DNA of 64,000 nucleotides from Clostridiales bacterium (GTDB lineage: Bacteria; Bacillota; Clostridia; Saccharofermentanales; Saccharofermentanaceae). A model generated the notes under the pieces. The model searched no databases and was not told where the DNA came from. It saw nothing but the letters and a program-made list of their open reading frames with translations. This document shows positions 25,322-33,507 of this stretch, piece after piece. The position numbers and the translations under genes are program-made. The stretch covers positions 1 to 64,000 of the forward strand of contig JAFRRJ010000062.1 in the NCBI GenBank assembly GCA_017428155.1, given 5' to 3'. Each line of letters starts with the position of its first letter. Positions within the stretch are counted from its first letter, which is position 1.

Positions 25322-26509
25322 ATGAAGATAAGCAGCAAGAAAAAGAAGCGGACGGCATTAAGGATCGTCCTGACTGTTATCTTAACGGTCATGTTCATTG
25401 CAGCGGTGATCTGCAACTGGTTCATACCACGGAGTTTTGCAGATTATTACTGCACAAGGATATTCCCGTACCTGTCTTCGCCTGCGCAGGGATTTAACAT
25501 GATGTTCCAGTTCTCGATTACCGAAAACGTGATAATATGCTTTGTCCCGCTGCTTGCTTTGGGACTTATCATATGGGTGGTATTCCTCATAAGGAAGATC
25601 TTAAGCCACGGCGCAATGAGTTTTCTTTATAAGTCATACCGGAATCTTATGATTCTTGCTATCGTGGCTGCCGTTATCTTTCAGGCAATGCACGGCATCA
25701 ATTACAAGCGCACGCATGTATCCGAGTCACTTGATCTTAATGGTGAAGAACTCACTTACGAAGAATACTGCAAAGCATTGAAGTGGGCATATCAAGGCAT
25801 GATAGAAGCAAGAAGCCGCTTGGGTGAGGATTATAACGGAGTGGCGCATATGCAGGAGAGCTTCGAGAATTCCGCAACTTTCGCATGTTCTCTGGTGGAT
25901 GCATTTTGCGAGGAGTACGATGTTCCGGCGAGCGGGAATTATGTCCGTGCCAAGCCGGTATCGATGAGCCATTACTGGAGCTACACTCACATAGTCGGAA
26001 TGTATGATCCGTTCCTTGCCGAAGTGAATATCAATACCGATTATATGAGCATCAACGAATATCCGATCACGCTTTGTCATGAACTCTGCCACGCAAAGGG
26101 GTATGCAAGTGAGACAGACTGCAATACTCTGTCGGTCCTCGCCTGCTCGAGATCTGTCAGAGCCGATTTCAGGTATGCCGGATATTATGAGATATTCTGG
26201 AATCTCTACTATGTAACGGAGAACATTGCAGAGGCTACCGGTGAAGTCATGCCGCAGTATGCAGCATCTTCTGAAATGGAGCCCGTCTACAGGGATATGA
26301 GGGCATCGATTATCTACTGGAATCAGATCGATAAAGAGGTTGATGATATAAAGCAAGTACTGGGGATCGACATCACCGAAGCAAGCGACAAGGTTAACGA
26401 TACATTCCTTAAGAGCAACGGTGAGAGCGGTGTGGATTCATACCACGTACCCGACAGTGTCTATGTCAGATATTATATGACTTATATCGAAGGGGCTGAC
26501 GATGCTTGA
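25322..26509 (+). CDS. DUF3810 membrane protein with HExxH zinc-protease-like motif
   Basis: 395 residues. Three N-terminal membrane segments (about residues 12-32, 58-82, 100-120) lead to an extracellular helical domain with ITLCHELCHAKGYASETDCN, a HExxH motif with a downstream acidic residue as in gluzincin-like peptidases. The layout fits DUF3810. It starts one base after the preceding stop and its own stop overlaps hemZ by 8 nt (ATGCTTGA). Peptidase activity is inferred from the motif only. Confidence 0.75.
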   Translation: MKISSKKKKRTALRIVLTVILTVMFIAAVICNWFIPRSFADYYCTRIFPYLSSPAQGFNMMFQFSITENVIICFVPLLALGLIIWVVFLIRKILSHGAMSFLYKSYRNLMILAIVAAVIFQAMHGINYKRTHVSESLDLNGEELTYEEYCKALKWAYQGMIEARSRLGEDYNGVAHMQESFENSATFACSLVDAFCEEYDVPASGNYVRAKPVSMSHYWSYTHIVGMYDPFLAEVNINTDYMSINEYPITLCHELCHAKGYASETDCNTLSVLACSRSVRADFRYAGYYEIFWNLYYVTENIAEATGEVMPQYAASSEMEPVYRDMRASIIYWNQIDKEVDDIKQVLGIDITEASDKVNDTFLKSNGESGVDSYHVPDSVYVRYYMTYIEGADDA

Positions 26510-27917
26510 AGTAATCCTTAAAGGACATGACAAATACTACGGGGTATCAGATGTTGTCAGAATGTTCTGCGGCGTGCCGGAGGAATTGAAAGACGAAGGC
26601 AAAGTCATAGCTCCTGATGGTCCTGATATCACACTTGTAAATGAACTCTCAAAAGACGGCAGATCCGTTACATATACAGAAGGCAGATCTTATGCATCTG
26701 AAGGGGAGATATTGGAGCCCGGCAGGGAGATCAAGAGATCTCTTTATATGGCTTTATCTGACATTACCTCGAAAAGACTTCCTTGGGGATGTCTTACCGG
26801 AATAAGACCCACTCTGGTAGCGTGCGAAGTCCAAAGCCCCAAAGAACTGGAAGAAAAGTATTTTGTAAGGCCTGATAAGGCGCTACTTGCTTTTGAGACT
26901 TCCAGAGAGGAACAGCATATCTTATCCAAAGTGCCCGAAGAGAGCTTATGTATTTATGTCGGCATTCCTTTCTGCCCTTCAAGATGCGCATACTGTTCTT
27001 TTGTATCTTCGGATATATCGTGCCATATGGACAGGCTCGTTAATTATGAGGCGGCACTCGAACGGGAGATAAGCCTGGTGGCACCTGCGGTAAAAAGACC
27101 TTTGTCAGCTATTTATGTAGGCGGCGGAACACCCACCGTGTTAGGCGAGAAAGAATTTGCTTCTCTTCTTGACCGTATCTATAAGGAATTTAAGATCACT
27201 CCCGGCTGCGAAGTCACAATAGAAGCCGGAAGACCGGACACGATTACTGACGGCAAACTTGAAGCGATGAGAGAGCACGGCATAACAAGGATATGCATAA
27301 ATCCTCAGACGATGAGGTCAGAGACGCTTCAAAAGCTCGGCAGGATCCATACAGCAGAAGAGGCAGTAAGGGTCTATAAGAAAGCCTGTGATATGGGTTT
27401 TGATCTGATCAACATGGACCTTATTGCAGGACTTCCTCATGAGAATGCAGATGAACATGTGCGCTCAACCGCAAAGCTCATTGAGCTGGCACCTGCCAAC
27501 ATAACCGTTCACACGCTCTATAAGAAGAGAAGAGCTGCCATGAGCAGGGACACCGTAATGGACCTTGAGATGGCAAGAGGAAAACTGGACGAGTGCGTTG
27601 CCGAAAGCTACAGACTGCTCAAAGAAGCCGGATACCATCCGTACTATATGTACCGCCAGAAGGATACGGGTCACGGACTGGAGAACACGGGATTTGCAAA
27701 AGGCGATACCGGAAGCCTTTATAACGTTGCCATGATGAGCGACTGCAGGGACGTCCTGTCTTTCGGTGCAGGCGGAATGAGCAAGAGATGTTTTGCCCAG
27801 GAGGGCGAGGCCGTTAAGCACCGTGTCGAGAGATGTCCGACCATTAAAGACGCGCTTAACTATATTGAGAGGGTCGAAGAAATGGCTGAGAAGAAGATCA
27901 GCTTTTTCGGGATGTAA
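26502..27917 (+). CDS. hemZ: HemZ-type radical SAM coproporphyrinogen III oxidase-like protein
   Basis: 471 residues. The radical SAM cluster motif CPSRCAYC (Cx3Cx2C) lies near residue 160 after a HemZ-specific N-terminal domain of about 150 residues; YVGGGTPTVL and TIEAGRPDTIT are family motifs. HemN-type enzymes decarboxylate coproporphyrinogen III without oxygen. HemZ proteins of Bacillota belong to this family but their exact role is less certain. The N-terminal extension and RLPWGCLTGIRPT separate it from HemW. No other haem genes are near. It is the last gene of the coaW operon. Confidence 0.85.
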   Translation: MLEVILKGHDKYYGVSDVVRMFCGVPEELKDEGKVIAPDGPDITLVNELSKDGRSVTYTEGRSYASEGEILEPGREIKRSLYMALSDITSKRLPWGCLTGIRPTLVACEVQSPKELEEKYFVRPDKALLAFETSREEQHILSKVPEESLCIYVGIPFCPSRCAYCSFVSSDISCHMDRLVNYEAALEREISLVAPAVKRPLSAIYVGGGTPTVLGEKEFASLLDRIYKEFKITPGCEVTIEAGRPDTITDGKLEAMREHGITRICINPQTMRSETLQKLGRIHTAEEAVRVYKKACDMGFDLINMDLIAGLPHENADEHVRSTAKLIELAPANITVHTLYKKRRAAMSRDTVMDLEMARGKLDECVAESYRLLKEAGYHPYYMYRQKDTGHGLENTGFAKGDTGSLYNVAMMSDCRDVLSFGAGGMSKRCFAQEGEAVKHRVERCPTIKDALNYIERVEEMAEKKISFFGM

Positions 27918-27927
27918 AACAAGAAAA

Positions 27928-27957
27928 GCCGGTCATGATCCGGCGTTGTTTTTTGTT
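27928..27957 (+). terminator. Terminator after hemZ
   Basis: GCCGG (27928-27932) pairs with CCGGC (27940-27944) around a 7-nt loop, followed by GTTGTTTTTTG. The stem is short. Confidence 0.6.
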
Positions 27958-27969
27958 GCCGGTTTCCTG

Positions 27970-28068
27970 TTATTCTTTTTTGCAGTATTTATCTTCAAAC
28001 TCATCAAGAACACGCTTCAAACCGCTGTCGAGAAGAAGGCGTCCTTTCTTCCTTATGCTGTCAGCACT
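27970..28068 (-). pseudogene. Possible remnant of a degraded gene, minus strand
   Basis: In the 277-bp gap between hemZ and the rpiB-like gene, one minus-strand frame reads about 32 sense codons of protein-like character (DSIRKKGRLLLDSGLKRVLD, then acidic and ending CKKE) before TAA at 27970. Two stop codons lie just upstream in frame, and no ATG or GTG start with a ribosome site is present. It could be the 3' scrap of a lost gene or chance; the family is not recognisable. Confidence 0.25.
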
Positions 28069-28140
28069 GTATCATCAGTAAACCTGGCCTCCCGCAGTTG
28101 CGTGGCGGAACCATAGTTTATCGGGAATCTGCAATATTGG

Positions 28141-28146
28141 TATAAT
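28141..28146 (+). promoter_or_regulatory. Probable -10 element for the rpiB-like gene
   Basis: A perfect TATAAT preceded by TTGG, 49 bp before the start codon. The -35 region (about 28117-28123) is a poor match, so the promoter may be weak or activator-dependent. Confidence 0.35.
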
Positions 28147-28194
28147 GATGGCGTTGGATAATTAGAATTTTGATCCGGAAGAGACTGATGGTGT

Positions 28195-28821
28195 ATGAAG
28201 ATCGCTGTAATTCAAGCAAGTTCCCAATCCGAAAAGAATGAACTGATATATAGAACTGTTAAGAAATATGCACCTGATGCTGACGTGATCAACTTCGGCT
28301 GTTTTATTGTTGAGGAGACAAGATACAGCTACATCGAGATATCTGTTTTAGCCGGCCTTCTGTTATCGAGCGGAGCTGTGGACTTTGTCGTCACAGGCTG
28401 CTCTTCAGGTCAGGGCATGATGCTTGCCTGCAATAATATGCCGGGCGTGTTATGCGGATATATCCCGACTCCTCAGGACGCTTATCTTTTCGCGCAGATC
28501 AACGACGGAAATGCGGTGTCTCTCCCCTTAGGCGAGGAATACACCTGGGCCGCTGAGGAAAACCTGGACAAAACCATCGCCAAGCTTTTTTCAGAGCCCT
28601 TCGGTCAGGGATACCCGAAGAGCGAAGCGGCGCGCAAAATGGAAGATACCAAGCTCCTCAAAAGGATAAGAAGATCTTCCCAGGTTAAGATGACTGACCT
28701 GGTAAAAAGCCTGGATAAACCGCTTCTTGATAAAGTGCTGACAAAAAAGGATGTAGTGGAATACATTCTGGAGCACGGTAAAGACGATGAATTATCTTTG
28801 CTGATAAGCGAGGAAGGGTAA
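28195..28821 (+). CDS. RpiB/LacA/LacB-family sugar-phosphate isomerase
   Basis: 208 residues. RpiB-type enzymes interconvert aldose and ketose phosphates such as ribose 5-phosphate and ribulose 5-phosphate. VVTGCSSGQGMMLACNNMPG corresponds to the active-site Cys/Gly-rich loop (CGTGIG in RpiB), with Cys kept but the loop changed to TGCSSGQG. A C-terminal basic helical extension of about 60 residues is not found in short RpiB. The substrate is uncertain; it could act on a different sugar phosphate. Confidence 0.75.
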   Translation: MKIAVIQASSQSEKNELIYRTVKKYAPDADVINFGCFIVEETRYSYIEISVLAGLLLSSGAVDFVVTGCSSGQGMMLACNNMPGVLCGYIPTPQDAYLFAQINDGNAVSLPLGEEYTWAAEENLDKTIAKLFSEPFGQGYPKSEAARKMEDTKLLKRIRRSSQVKMTDLVKSLDKPLLDKVLTKKDVVEYILEHGKDDELSLLISEEG

Positions 28822-28849
28822 TGGGCAGGGAACAGAAAGGGAAACGGTT

Positions 28850-28909
28850 ATGGGTTTATTTGATGCATATAAAAAGAAAAAGACTGTAAGTCTTGAGGGG
28901 ATCGATTGA
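28850..28909 (+). pseudogene. Possible truncated start of a gene (19 codons)
   Basis: ATG 28850 follows AAAGGGAAA and reads MGLFDAYKKKKTVSLEGID before TGA. This looks like the beginning of a longer protein that stops early. It lies between the rpiB-like gene and the tRNA-Pro terminator. A second tiny reading frame from 28821 (22 codons) overlaps it. Neither can be assigned. Confidence 0.2.
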
Positions 28910-28933
28910 CCAAAAGACCCGGCGGGCGGGTTT

Positions 28934-28968
28934 CAAAAACAAAAAAGCTGCCTCTTTTCGAGACAGCT
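28934..28968 (-). terminator. Terminator of tRNA-Pro
   Basis: On the minus strand a 9-bp stem (AGCTGTCTC with GAGGCAGCT, one G.U pair, GAAAA loop) is followed by TTTTTTGTTTTTG. It starts 10 bp after the encoded CCA end. Confidence 0.88.
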
Positions 28969-28978
28969 ATTCAAATTG

Positions 28979-29054
28979 TGGTCGAGGTGACAGGATTCGA
29001 ACCTGCGACCCCATGCTCCCAAAGCACGTACGCTACCAACTGCGCTACACCTCG
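28979..29054 (-). tRNA. tRNA-Pro (anticodon TGG)
   Basis: 76 nt including an encoded 3' CCA. The acceptor stem CGAGGTG pairs with CACCTCG, discriminator A. The anticodon stem CGTGC/GCATG closes the loop TTTGGGA, giving anticodon TGG at loop positions 3-5. The T-arm contains GGTTCGAATCC. A 10-bp gap separates it from its terminator and about 15 bp from its -10 box. Confidence 0.97.
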
Positions 29055-29069
29055 ATGTTCACGGCGATA

Positions 29070-29098
29070 ATTATATATGTTTTGCGGACTCACTGCAA
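29070..29098 (-). promoter_or_regulatory. Promoter of tRNA-Pro
   Basis: Minus strand: TTGCAG (29093-29098), 17 bp, perfect TATAAT (29070-29075), then 15 bp to the tRNA 5' end. Confidence 0.82.
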
Positions 29099-29101
29099 AT
29101 G

Positions 29102-29127
29102 AAAACCCCGCACCAACTGATGCGGGG
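29102..29127 (-). terminator. Terminator of the small membrane protein gene
   Basis: CCCCGCA (29106-29112) pairs with TGCGGGG (29121-29127), 8-nt loop. On the minus strand it is followed by TTTTC. It lies 25 bp beyond the stop at 29152 and just upstream of the tRNA promoter. Confidence 0.8.
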
Positions 29128-29151
29128 CCGGTAATGCGGTTTAATTGCAGA

Positions 29152-29484
29152 TTACTTAACGATCTTGATCTTTCCGAGGAAGAGAGGAAGTGTGAAGTAC
29201 TGAGTCTTAGCAGCTGCGATAATACCCATGATCATGAATACAACAACTACAATTTCTGCTATCCAGCCTAAGAACGGAATGCAAGCCAAAATTGCACCTG
29301 TGATGCAAATAACGATTCCGTTGTTTACGTGACTTCTTACGAAGGGTGATGTCTTCTCAGGTGAGATCAAGAGGCCTAAAAGCCAAAGAACACCGATGTA
29401 AGCAAGGATTGAGAACAACTTAGCGTTCTGTGGAAGCTGCTCTGAAACAGGCTCTTGAGCCTGAACGTTTTGATTTTCTGCCAT
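29152..29484 (-). CDS. Small DUF4870-like membrane protein
   Basis: 110 residues. A Gln/Glu-rich N-terminus of about 20 residues is followed by three hydrophobic segments: KLFSILAYIGVLWLLGLLIS, NGIVICITGAILACIPFLGW and IVVVVFMIMGIIAAA. The order and the SPFVRSHVNNG loop recall DUF4870/YtxH-like small membrane proteins. Function is unknown. It is a single-gene unit, read away from the RNA methyltransferase gene, with a terminator after it. Confidence 0.65.
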   Translation of the reverse strand: MAENQNVQAQEPVSEQLPQNAKLFSILAYIGVLWLLGLLISPEKTSPFVRSHVNNGIVICITGAILACIPFLGWIAEIVVVVFMIMGIIAAAKTQYFTLPLFLGKIKIVK

Positions 29485-29554
29485 AAGAGATTGCTCCTTT
29501 ACTTAAAATATAAAATAATATTAGCATATAATTCACAAACAGGGAGAATACAAA

Positions 29555-30274
29555 TTGATAAAAGTTAGCAGTTATAAAAACAACAATATACACACATATG
29601 GGCTCGGGGCAACCGTGGCAATGGAATATCTTCTGAAAAACAGGGGATCGGTCGAAGCTGTTATCATTCATCCGGATTTCAGATCGGAAGAGACTATAGC
29701 CCGCATAAATGATATTTGCGGTAAGGATATTCCTGTATCCGTTGAGGAAAAGCCTTTTAACATCCTGTCGAAGAAGGATAACTGTTTTGTTATAGCCGTT
29801 ATCAGGAAGCAGGAGATAAGGATAAAGGATGGCAACCATATGGTGCTGGTCAATCCCTCCAACTGCGGTAACCTCGGAACTATCGTAAGAAGCTGTCTCG
29901 GATTCGGAGTCAATGATATTGCGGTAGTCGGAAAGACGGCAGCAGATCCTTTTGATCCCAGGACCATCAGAGCATCCATGGGTGCATGTGCAAGCGTGAG
30001 GATAGAGGTTTTCGAGACCTTCGGGGAATACAGCTCAAGATTTCCTTCCAATAAGCTTTATCCCTTCATGCTGGACGGCAGTAAGATACTTCAGCAAACG
30101 AAGATAGAAAAGCCCTTCTCGCTCATCATGGGCAACGAGGCAACGGGCCTTGATCCTGCCTTTAAGGATATCGGTCAGCCCATAAGGATCGAGCACTCGG
30201 ACAACATAGACAGCCTGAATATTACAATTGCCGCAAGTATCGGGCTTTATGAAGCAACAAAGTCTTGCGAATAA
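29555..30274 (+). CDS. SpoU/TrmH-family RNA 2'-O-methyltransferase
   Basis: 239 residues. The SPOUT knot motifs are present: motif 1 LVNPSNCGNLGTIVRSCLGF (N-x-G-N-x-G), motif 2 FSLIMGNEATGL and motif 3 SLNITIAASIGLYEA. These enzymes methylate the ribose 2'-OH of rRNA or tRNA using SAM in a trefoil knot. An N-terminal domain of about 95 residues could bind the RNA. TTG 29555 has GGGAG about 8 nt upstream; no better start is seen. The target nucleotide cannot be told from sequence. Confidence 0.85.
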   Translation: MIKVSSYKNNNIHTYGLGATVAMEYLLKNRGSVEAVIIHPDFRSEETIARINDICGKDIPVSVEEKPFNILSKKDNCFVIAVIRKQEIRIKDGNHMVLVNPSNCGNLGTIVRSCLGFGVNDIAVVGKTAADPFDPRTIRASMGACASVRIEVFETFGEYSSRFPSNKLYPFMLDGSKILQQTKIEKPFSLIMGNEATGLDPAFKDIGQPIRIEHSDNIDSLNITIAASIGLYEATKSCE

Positions 30275-30293
30275 AATACAATCGTGATACAAT
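30265..30293 (+). promoter_or_regulatory. Promoter of rpsT
   Basis: TTGCGA (30265-30270), 17 bp, TACAAT (30288-30293). The -35 overlaps the end of the methyltransferase gene, so rpsT can be expressed apart from it. It gives a leader of about 37 nt. Confidence 0.7.
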
Positions 30294-30336
30294 TCTTCGG
30301 TAATTTGAAGATATAAGTCTATAAAGGAGAAGAAAG

Positions 30337-30597
30337 ATGCCTAATATTAAATCAGCTATCAAGCGTGTAAACGTTTCCGAGAAGAAGGCAGCTGCCAATA
30401 AGGGTAAGAAGAGTGCTATCCGCACAACTATCAAGAAGGCAAAGGCTGATATCGCTTCCGGTGAGAATCTTGATGCTACAGTCAAGTCTACTCAGAAGGC
30501 ATTGGACAAGGCTGCTGCTAAGGGCCACATGAGCAAGAACGCAGCTTCCAGAACAAAGTCCAGAATCGCAAAGGCTGCTAACGCTGCCAAGGCTTAA
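30337..30597 (+). CDS. rpsT: Small-subunit ribosomal protein bS20
   Basis: 86 residues, usual length. Begins MPNIKSAIKRV and is rich in Lys and Ala throughout, with KGHMSKNAASRTKSRIAKA near the end, all typical of bS20. It binds 16S rRNA in the body of the 30S subunit. AAGGAG lies before ATG 30337. A strong terminator follows. Confidence 0.97.
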   Translation: MPNIKSAIKRVNVSEKKAAANKGKKSAIRTTIKKAKADIASGENLDATVKSTQKALDKAAAKGHMSKNAASRTKSRIAKAANAAKA

Positions 30598-30621
30598 TCG
30601 ATCGTTTAAGAAGTTAAATCC

Positions 30622-30660
30622 AAGCCGTCTGCCTTGTGTTTAAGGCGGACGGCTTTGTTC
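30622..30660. terminator. Terminator between rpsT and the convergent tmcAL
   Basis: A 14-bp stem (AAGCCGTCTGCCTT with AAGGCGGACGGCTT, one G.U) with a 6-nt loop; a short T-rich tail follows on the plus strand. A second weaker hairpin, ACCCC...GGGGT, at about 30676-30697 could serve the minus-strand gene. Confidence 0.75.
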
Positions 30661-30723
30661 TGCGCATTTTAAGATGACCCCGAAAAGGGTTTTGGGGTAA
30701 GACATAAAGTCTTGTCCGGGGAT

Positions 30724-32007
30724 CTACTTAACTATTACAGGAACCTGCTCCCATTCTGTGGCTGTATCTCTTCCGTAAAGCTTCCAGCCTAAAGAAGCAG
30801 CTCTCATGTCAAGCTCGAAAATATTCTTTAAGGCCTCATTGCCCGACTGAAGCTCGAGGCAGTCGGAAGGTCTGTTTATAACCGGGATCTTCGCGCATTT
30901 CCCCATTATCTTAAGGCAATACTTGCCCTCGGAGTTAAAGCCAAGGACTCTTATGTAGGGAGGATGCTTGATCTCAAGGACGGACCGGTCCTGTCCGGCC
31001 ATGAGGCAGGCAAGTGCTCTCTCGATCCTTGTTAATGTATATCTTTTTGTCGATATTCCGTCCTCGAAAACTTTAAGGTCAGGATCTTTATCCGGAATGG
31101 TTCCGGGTCTGATGTCACGGGCAAAATTCCTCAAATAACCCGGGAGATCATCAGTCATGTAGGAGATGCTCTCAAGATCAGGTGTGCTGAGAACCTTATT
31201 CATGCAGTCTCTTATATAGCCCGCATAGTCAGGGAAGGAGAATACTCCGCCTGAGTTAGAAGAGAGCATGACGCCGAGAGAAATATCAGGCATAAGACCG
31301 TTAAGGCAGGACGCTATCCTTGATGCGGATGGAGCGGCGGATGTTATCAGGCTGCGGATCGATGTGGCGCTTGCCATTTTGCTCTTTGCTTCCTGATCCT
31401 TGTAACCGTCGCCTTTGCGTCTGATCATGATGATGTTGATCCTGTTTTTCTTATCGAATTTCTTAAGCGCAGTAAGATAATCCAGAGCAAGGATCGAATT
31501 GGGACTTGAGAGGATCTGATCAATGCGGCCGGTAATATTTCTTGAAGCTGCAAGATCCCTGATGGCGTTTGCCCTTGCCTTTGGATAATTCAATCCCCGG
31601 GAGATGTACCCGTTAAGCAAAGTATTGAATGCTTCATCTGATTCGAAATCTTGAGATGCCAGAGTCATAAGAAGATCTGTATCATCAGTGTCAACGCCGA
31701 AAGCTATATCGGTTACAACGCCCGTTGAGATCAGTTCGGAAACAGCACCTTCGGCAAATCTTGAAGACGGCGCGCAAGAGAAGCTGAACGGAAGCTCTAT
31801 AACGACATCAGCGCCGCACAAGAGCGCCTGTCTTGCGCGGACAGAAGGAGGGCATATGGCAGGAAGTCCGCGCTGTGTAAAAAATCCTGACATAACGGGC
31901 ATGACGATAGCCCTGGGGTCATTTACGGCCTCACGCGCCTTTTTTATCAGGTATTCGTGACCATTGTGAAACGGATTAAATTCCGCAATTATTCCTATGA
32001 CCCGCAA
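30724..32007 (-). CDS. tmcAL: tRNA(Met) cytidine acetate ligase TmcAL
   Basis: 427 residues. TmcAL makes N4-acetylcytidine at the wobble position of elongator tRNA-Met from acetate and ATP. It begins with the nucleotidyltransferase signature GIIAEFNPFHNGHEYLI (HxGH) and has PVMSGFFTQRGLPAI and SIRSLITS, all family motifs (formerly YlbM). The start is TTG 32007, which gives the conserved N-terminus. The upstream AGAGGA is rather far away. An acetate-using enzyme lies close to pta-ackA, probably by chance. It is read away from the next gene, with start regions only 68 bp apart. Confidence 0.9.
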   Translation of the reverse strand: MRVIGIIAEFNPFHNGHEYLIKKAREAVNDPRAIVMPVMSGFFTQRGLPAICPPSVRARQALLCGADVVIELPFSFSCAPSSRFAEGAVSELISTGVVTDIAFGVDTDDTDLLMTLASQDFESDEAFNTLLNGYISRGLNYPKARANAIRDLAASRNITGRIDQILSSPNSILALDYLTALKKFDKKNRINIIMIRRKGDGYKDQEAKSKMASATSIRSLITSAAPSASRIASCLNGLMPDISLGVMLSSNSGGVFSFPDYAGYIRDCMNKVLSTPDLESISYMTDDLPGYLRNFARDIRPGTIPDKDPDLKVFEDGISTKRYTLTRIERALACLMAGQDRSVLEIKHPPYIRVLGFNSEGKYCLKIMGKCAKIPVINRPSDCLELQSGNEALKNIFELDMRAASLGWKLYGRDTATEWEQVPVIVK

Positions 32008-32031
32008 TTTATGTAAATCCTCTGCTTTTGG

Positions 32032-32037
32032 TATAAT
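32032..32037 (+). promoter_or_regulatory. Probable -10 element before the anchored unknown protein
   Basis: TATAAT, 38 bp before ATG 32076; the -35 at 17 bp spacing (TTATGT) is weak. It lies between the two divergent starts. Confidence 0.3.
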
Positions 32038-32075
32038 CTTTGATTGTAAAGATTATATTTCATAAGGCGGAGTTT

Positions 32076-33425
32076 ATGCAACGCAGAGGAATGATAGAGA
32101 TAACCGCAAAAAGAGTCATCACGGGCGCGGTCATTGCAGCGCTCGGTGTGGGTGCGACGGTTTTCTATCTGTTTTATACCGGAAGATTCGGAGGCGGCAC
32201 CAAGCTTAAGATAAGCGCCACCACCCACGTTGGTCATGAATGGAGCGACATAGCAGCCGACAACAATATTGTCAGCGATTATATGTTCGGCAGGACCAAG
32301 AATCTTATAGTAGGCAAGGGCGGTGACGGTACTTTTGCTGCGACATCATATATGATCGCGGGAAGACTTGTGACGCAGGAGGCGGAAGATTCCGGCATCT
32401 ACGGACTTTCCGACCAGGCACTTCTTCTTAAGGCATATGTAAGGACAGGTGACAGAAATAACGCTGTCGCTCTTAAGGAAAAGGTCATCAGACAGTTCAA
32501 GCTCTCCGGCGGTTCATACAAAGCCTTCGTCTACAAGGAAGGGGAAGGTGAGGAGGTTATATCCTCATCGGCTTCATTAGAGTGGCTTGACGCGATGATG
32601 GAGTATTACGTCGTCTACGGAAGTGACGGGGATTATGAGGAGATAAAGAGTCTTACGGAGGTTCTTTTCGATGGTGAGGGAAGACTTAAGCCCGAGAAGA
32701 TCGATGTCGCCAAATACGCCGAATCTTTGTACGTGAGCCTTGAAGACCCGAGCACGTTCTCGGAGGACGGCCGTGAAGGATCTCTTGAGCAGCTCTACGG
32801 CACGATCACAGGAGACGATGAAGGTGCCGATACGGACAGGGAGGATTCAAGCGCGGAGATCGAAGGCGTGCTTCTCTCCAACATCAACCTAAGGCTCATA
32901 AGAGATCTCGAGACAAACGGACTCATAGCTTCAGGTGCATATGACAGGGCGCTTAAGGCTGTAAAAGACGGATTCACCGGAGCAGGACACGCGTTTTATG
33001 CTTATTCGACCTCAGGCGCAATGGACTGCGGTGACTATATTTACAGCGGTCAGGATATCGGTGCCATAGATATTGCACAGAACGTTAAGACTATGAAAAA
33101 TCTTGCCGAAGTCGGCGAACTCGACAATGCTTCTTTTGCCGAATTTAAAGGCATGGTGATCAACAGCGGCAGGATATATACGGAATATGTACTTATGACG
33201 GGCAACTATTCCGGCAGAGAAGCTTTAAGCTCATATACTGACGGACTGATGATCGCATATTTTATGGGCGACAGGGATCTCTACGGCAAGCTCTCGGATA
33301 CCCTGGGAAAAAGGGTTGCGACAAAGTCTACGAGCCCTGCTCTTTACATGATCTTCAGGGAAGAAAACGACAGATACGTCTTCTATGCGAGGGAGAATCT
33401 GGGCACGCGTCTCGTGACCTCATAA
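32076..33425 (+). CDS. Membrane-anchored protein of unknown function, mainly helical extracellular domain
   Basis: 449 residues. One N-terminal membrane segment (about residues 14-33, VITGAVIAALGVGATVFYLF) is followed by a helix-rich outer domain with repeated pairs such as YGLSDQALLLKAYVRTGDR, SSASLEWLDAMMEYYVVYGS and ALSSYTDGLMIAYFMGDRD. This recalls the alpha/alpha toroids of some glycoside hydrolases, but I see no convincing catalytic acid pair. An acidic linker (DDEGADTDREDSSAE) divides it near residue 265. ATG 32076 has AAGGCGGAG just upstream. It may act on cell-wall or extracellular polysaccharide; this is a guess from fold type. Confidence 0.5.
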   Translation: MQRRGMIEITAKRVITGAVIAALGVGATVFYLFYTGRFGGGTKLKISATTHVGHEWSDIAADNNIVSDYMFGRTKNLIVGKGGDGTFAATSYMIAGRLVTQEAEDSGIYGLSDQALLLKAYVRTGDRNNAVALKEKVIRQFKLSGGSYKAFVYKEGEGEEVISSSASLEWLDAMMEYYVVYGSDGDYEEIKSLTEVLFDGEGRLKPEKIDVAKYAESLYVSLEDPSTFSEDGREGSLEQLYGTITGDDEGADTDREDSSAEIEGVLLSNINLRLIRDLETNGLIASGAYDRALKAVKDGFTGAGHAFYAYSTSGAMDCGDYIYSGQDIGAIDIAQNVKTMKNLAEVGELDNASFAEFKGMVINSGRIYTEYVLMTGNYSGREALSSYTDGLMIAYFMGDRDLYGKLSDTLGKRVATKSTSPALYMIFREENDRYVFYARENLGTRLVTS

Positions 33426-33441
33426 TTCCTTATTTTATTAT

Positions 33442-33470
33442 TTGAAATAGCATAGGTTTACGAGTATACT
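33442..33470 (+). promoter_or_regulatory. Promoter of pta-ackA
   Basis: TTGAAA (33442-33447), 17 bp, TATACT (33465-33470), then a leader of about 30 nt with AAGGAGA before ATG 33508. Confidence 0.75.
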
Positions 33471-33507
33471 TTTGACGACTAAAAATTCCAAAAGGAGATT
33501 TATATAT

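Noticed and set aside
25727-26356. Open minus-strand frame of 209 codons
   Set aside because: It lies wholly inside the DUF3810 gene, has no ribosome site, and its translation shows no family features; it is a shadow of the real gene.
27793-28116. Plus-strand frame of 107 codons across the end of hemZ
   Set aside because: Most of it is hemZ in another frame and it runs through the hemZ terminator.
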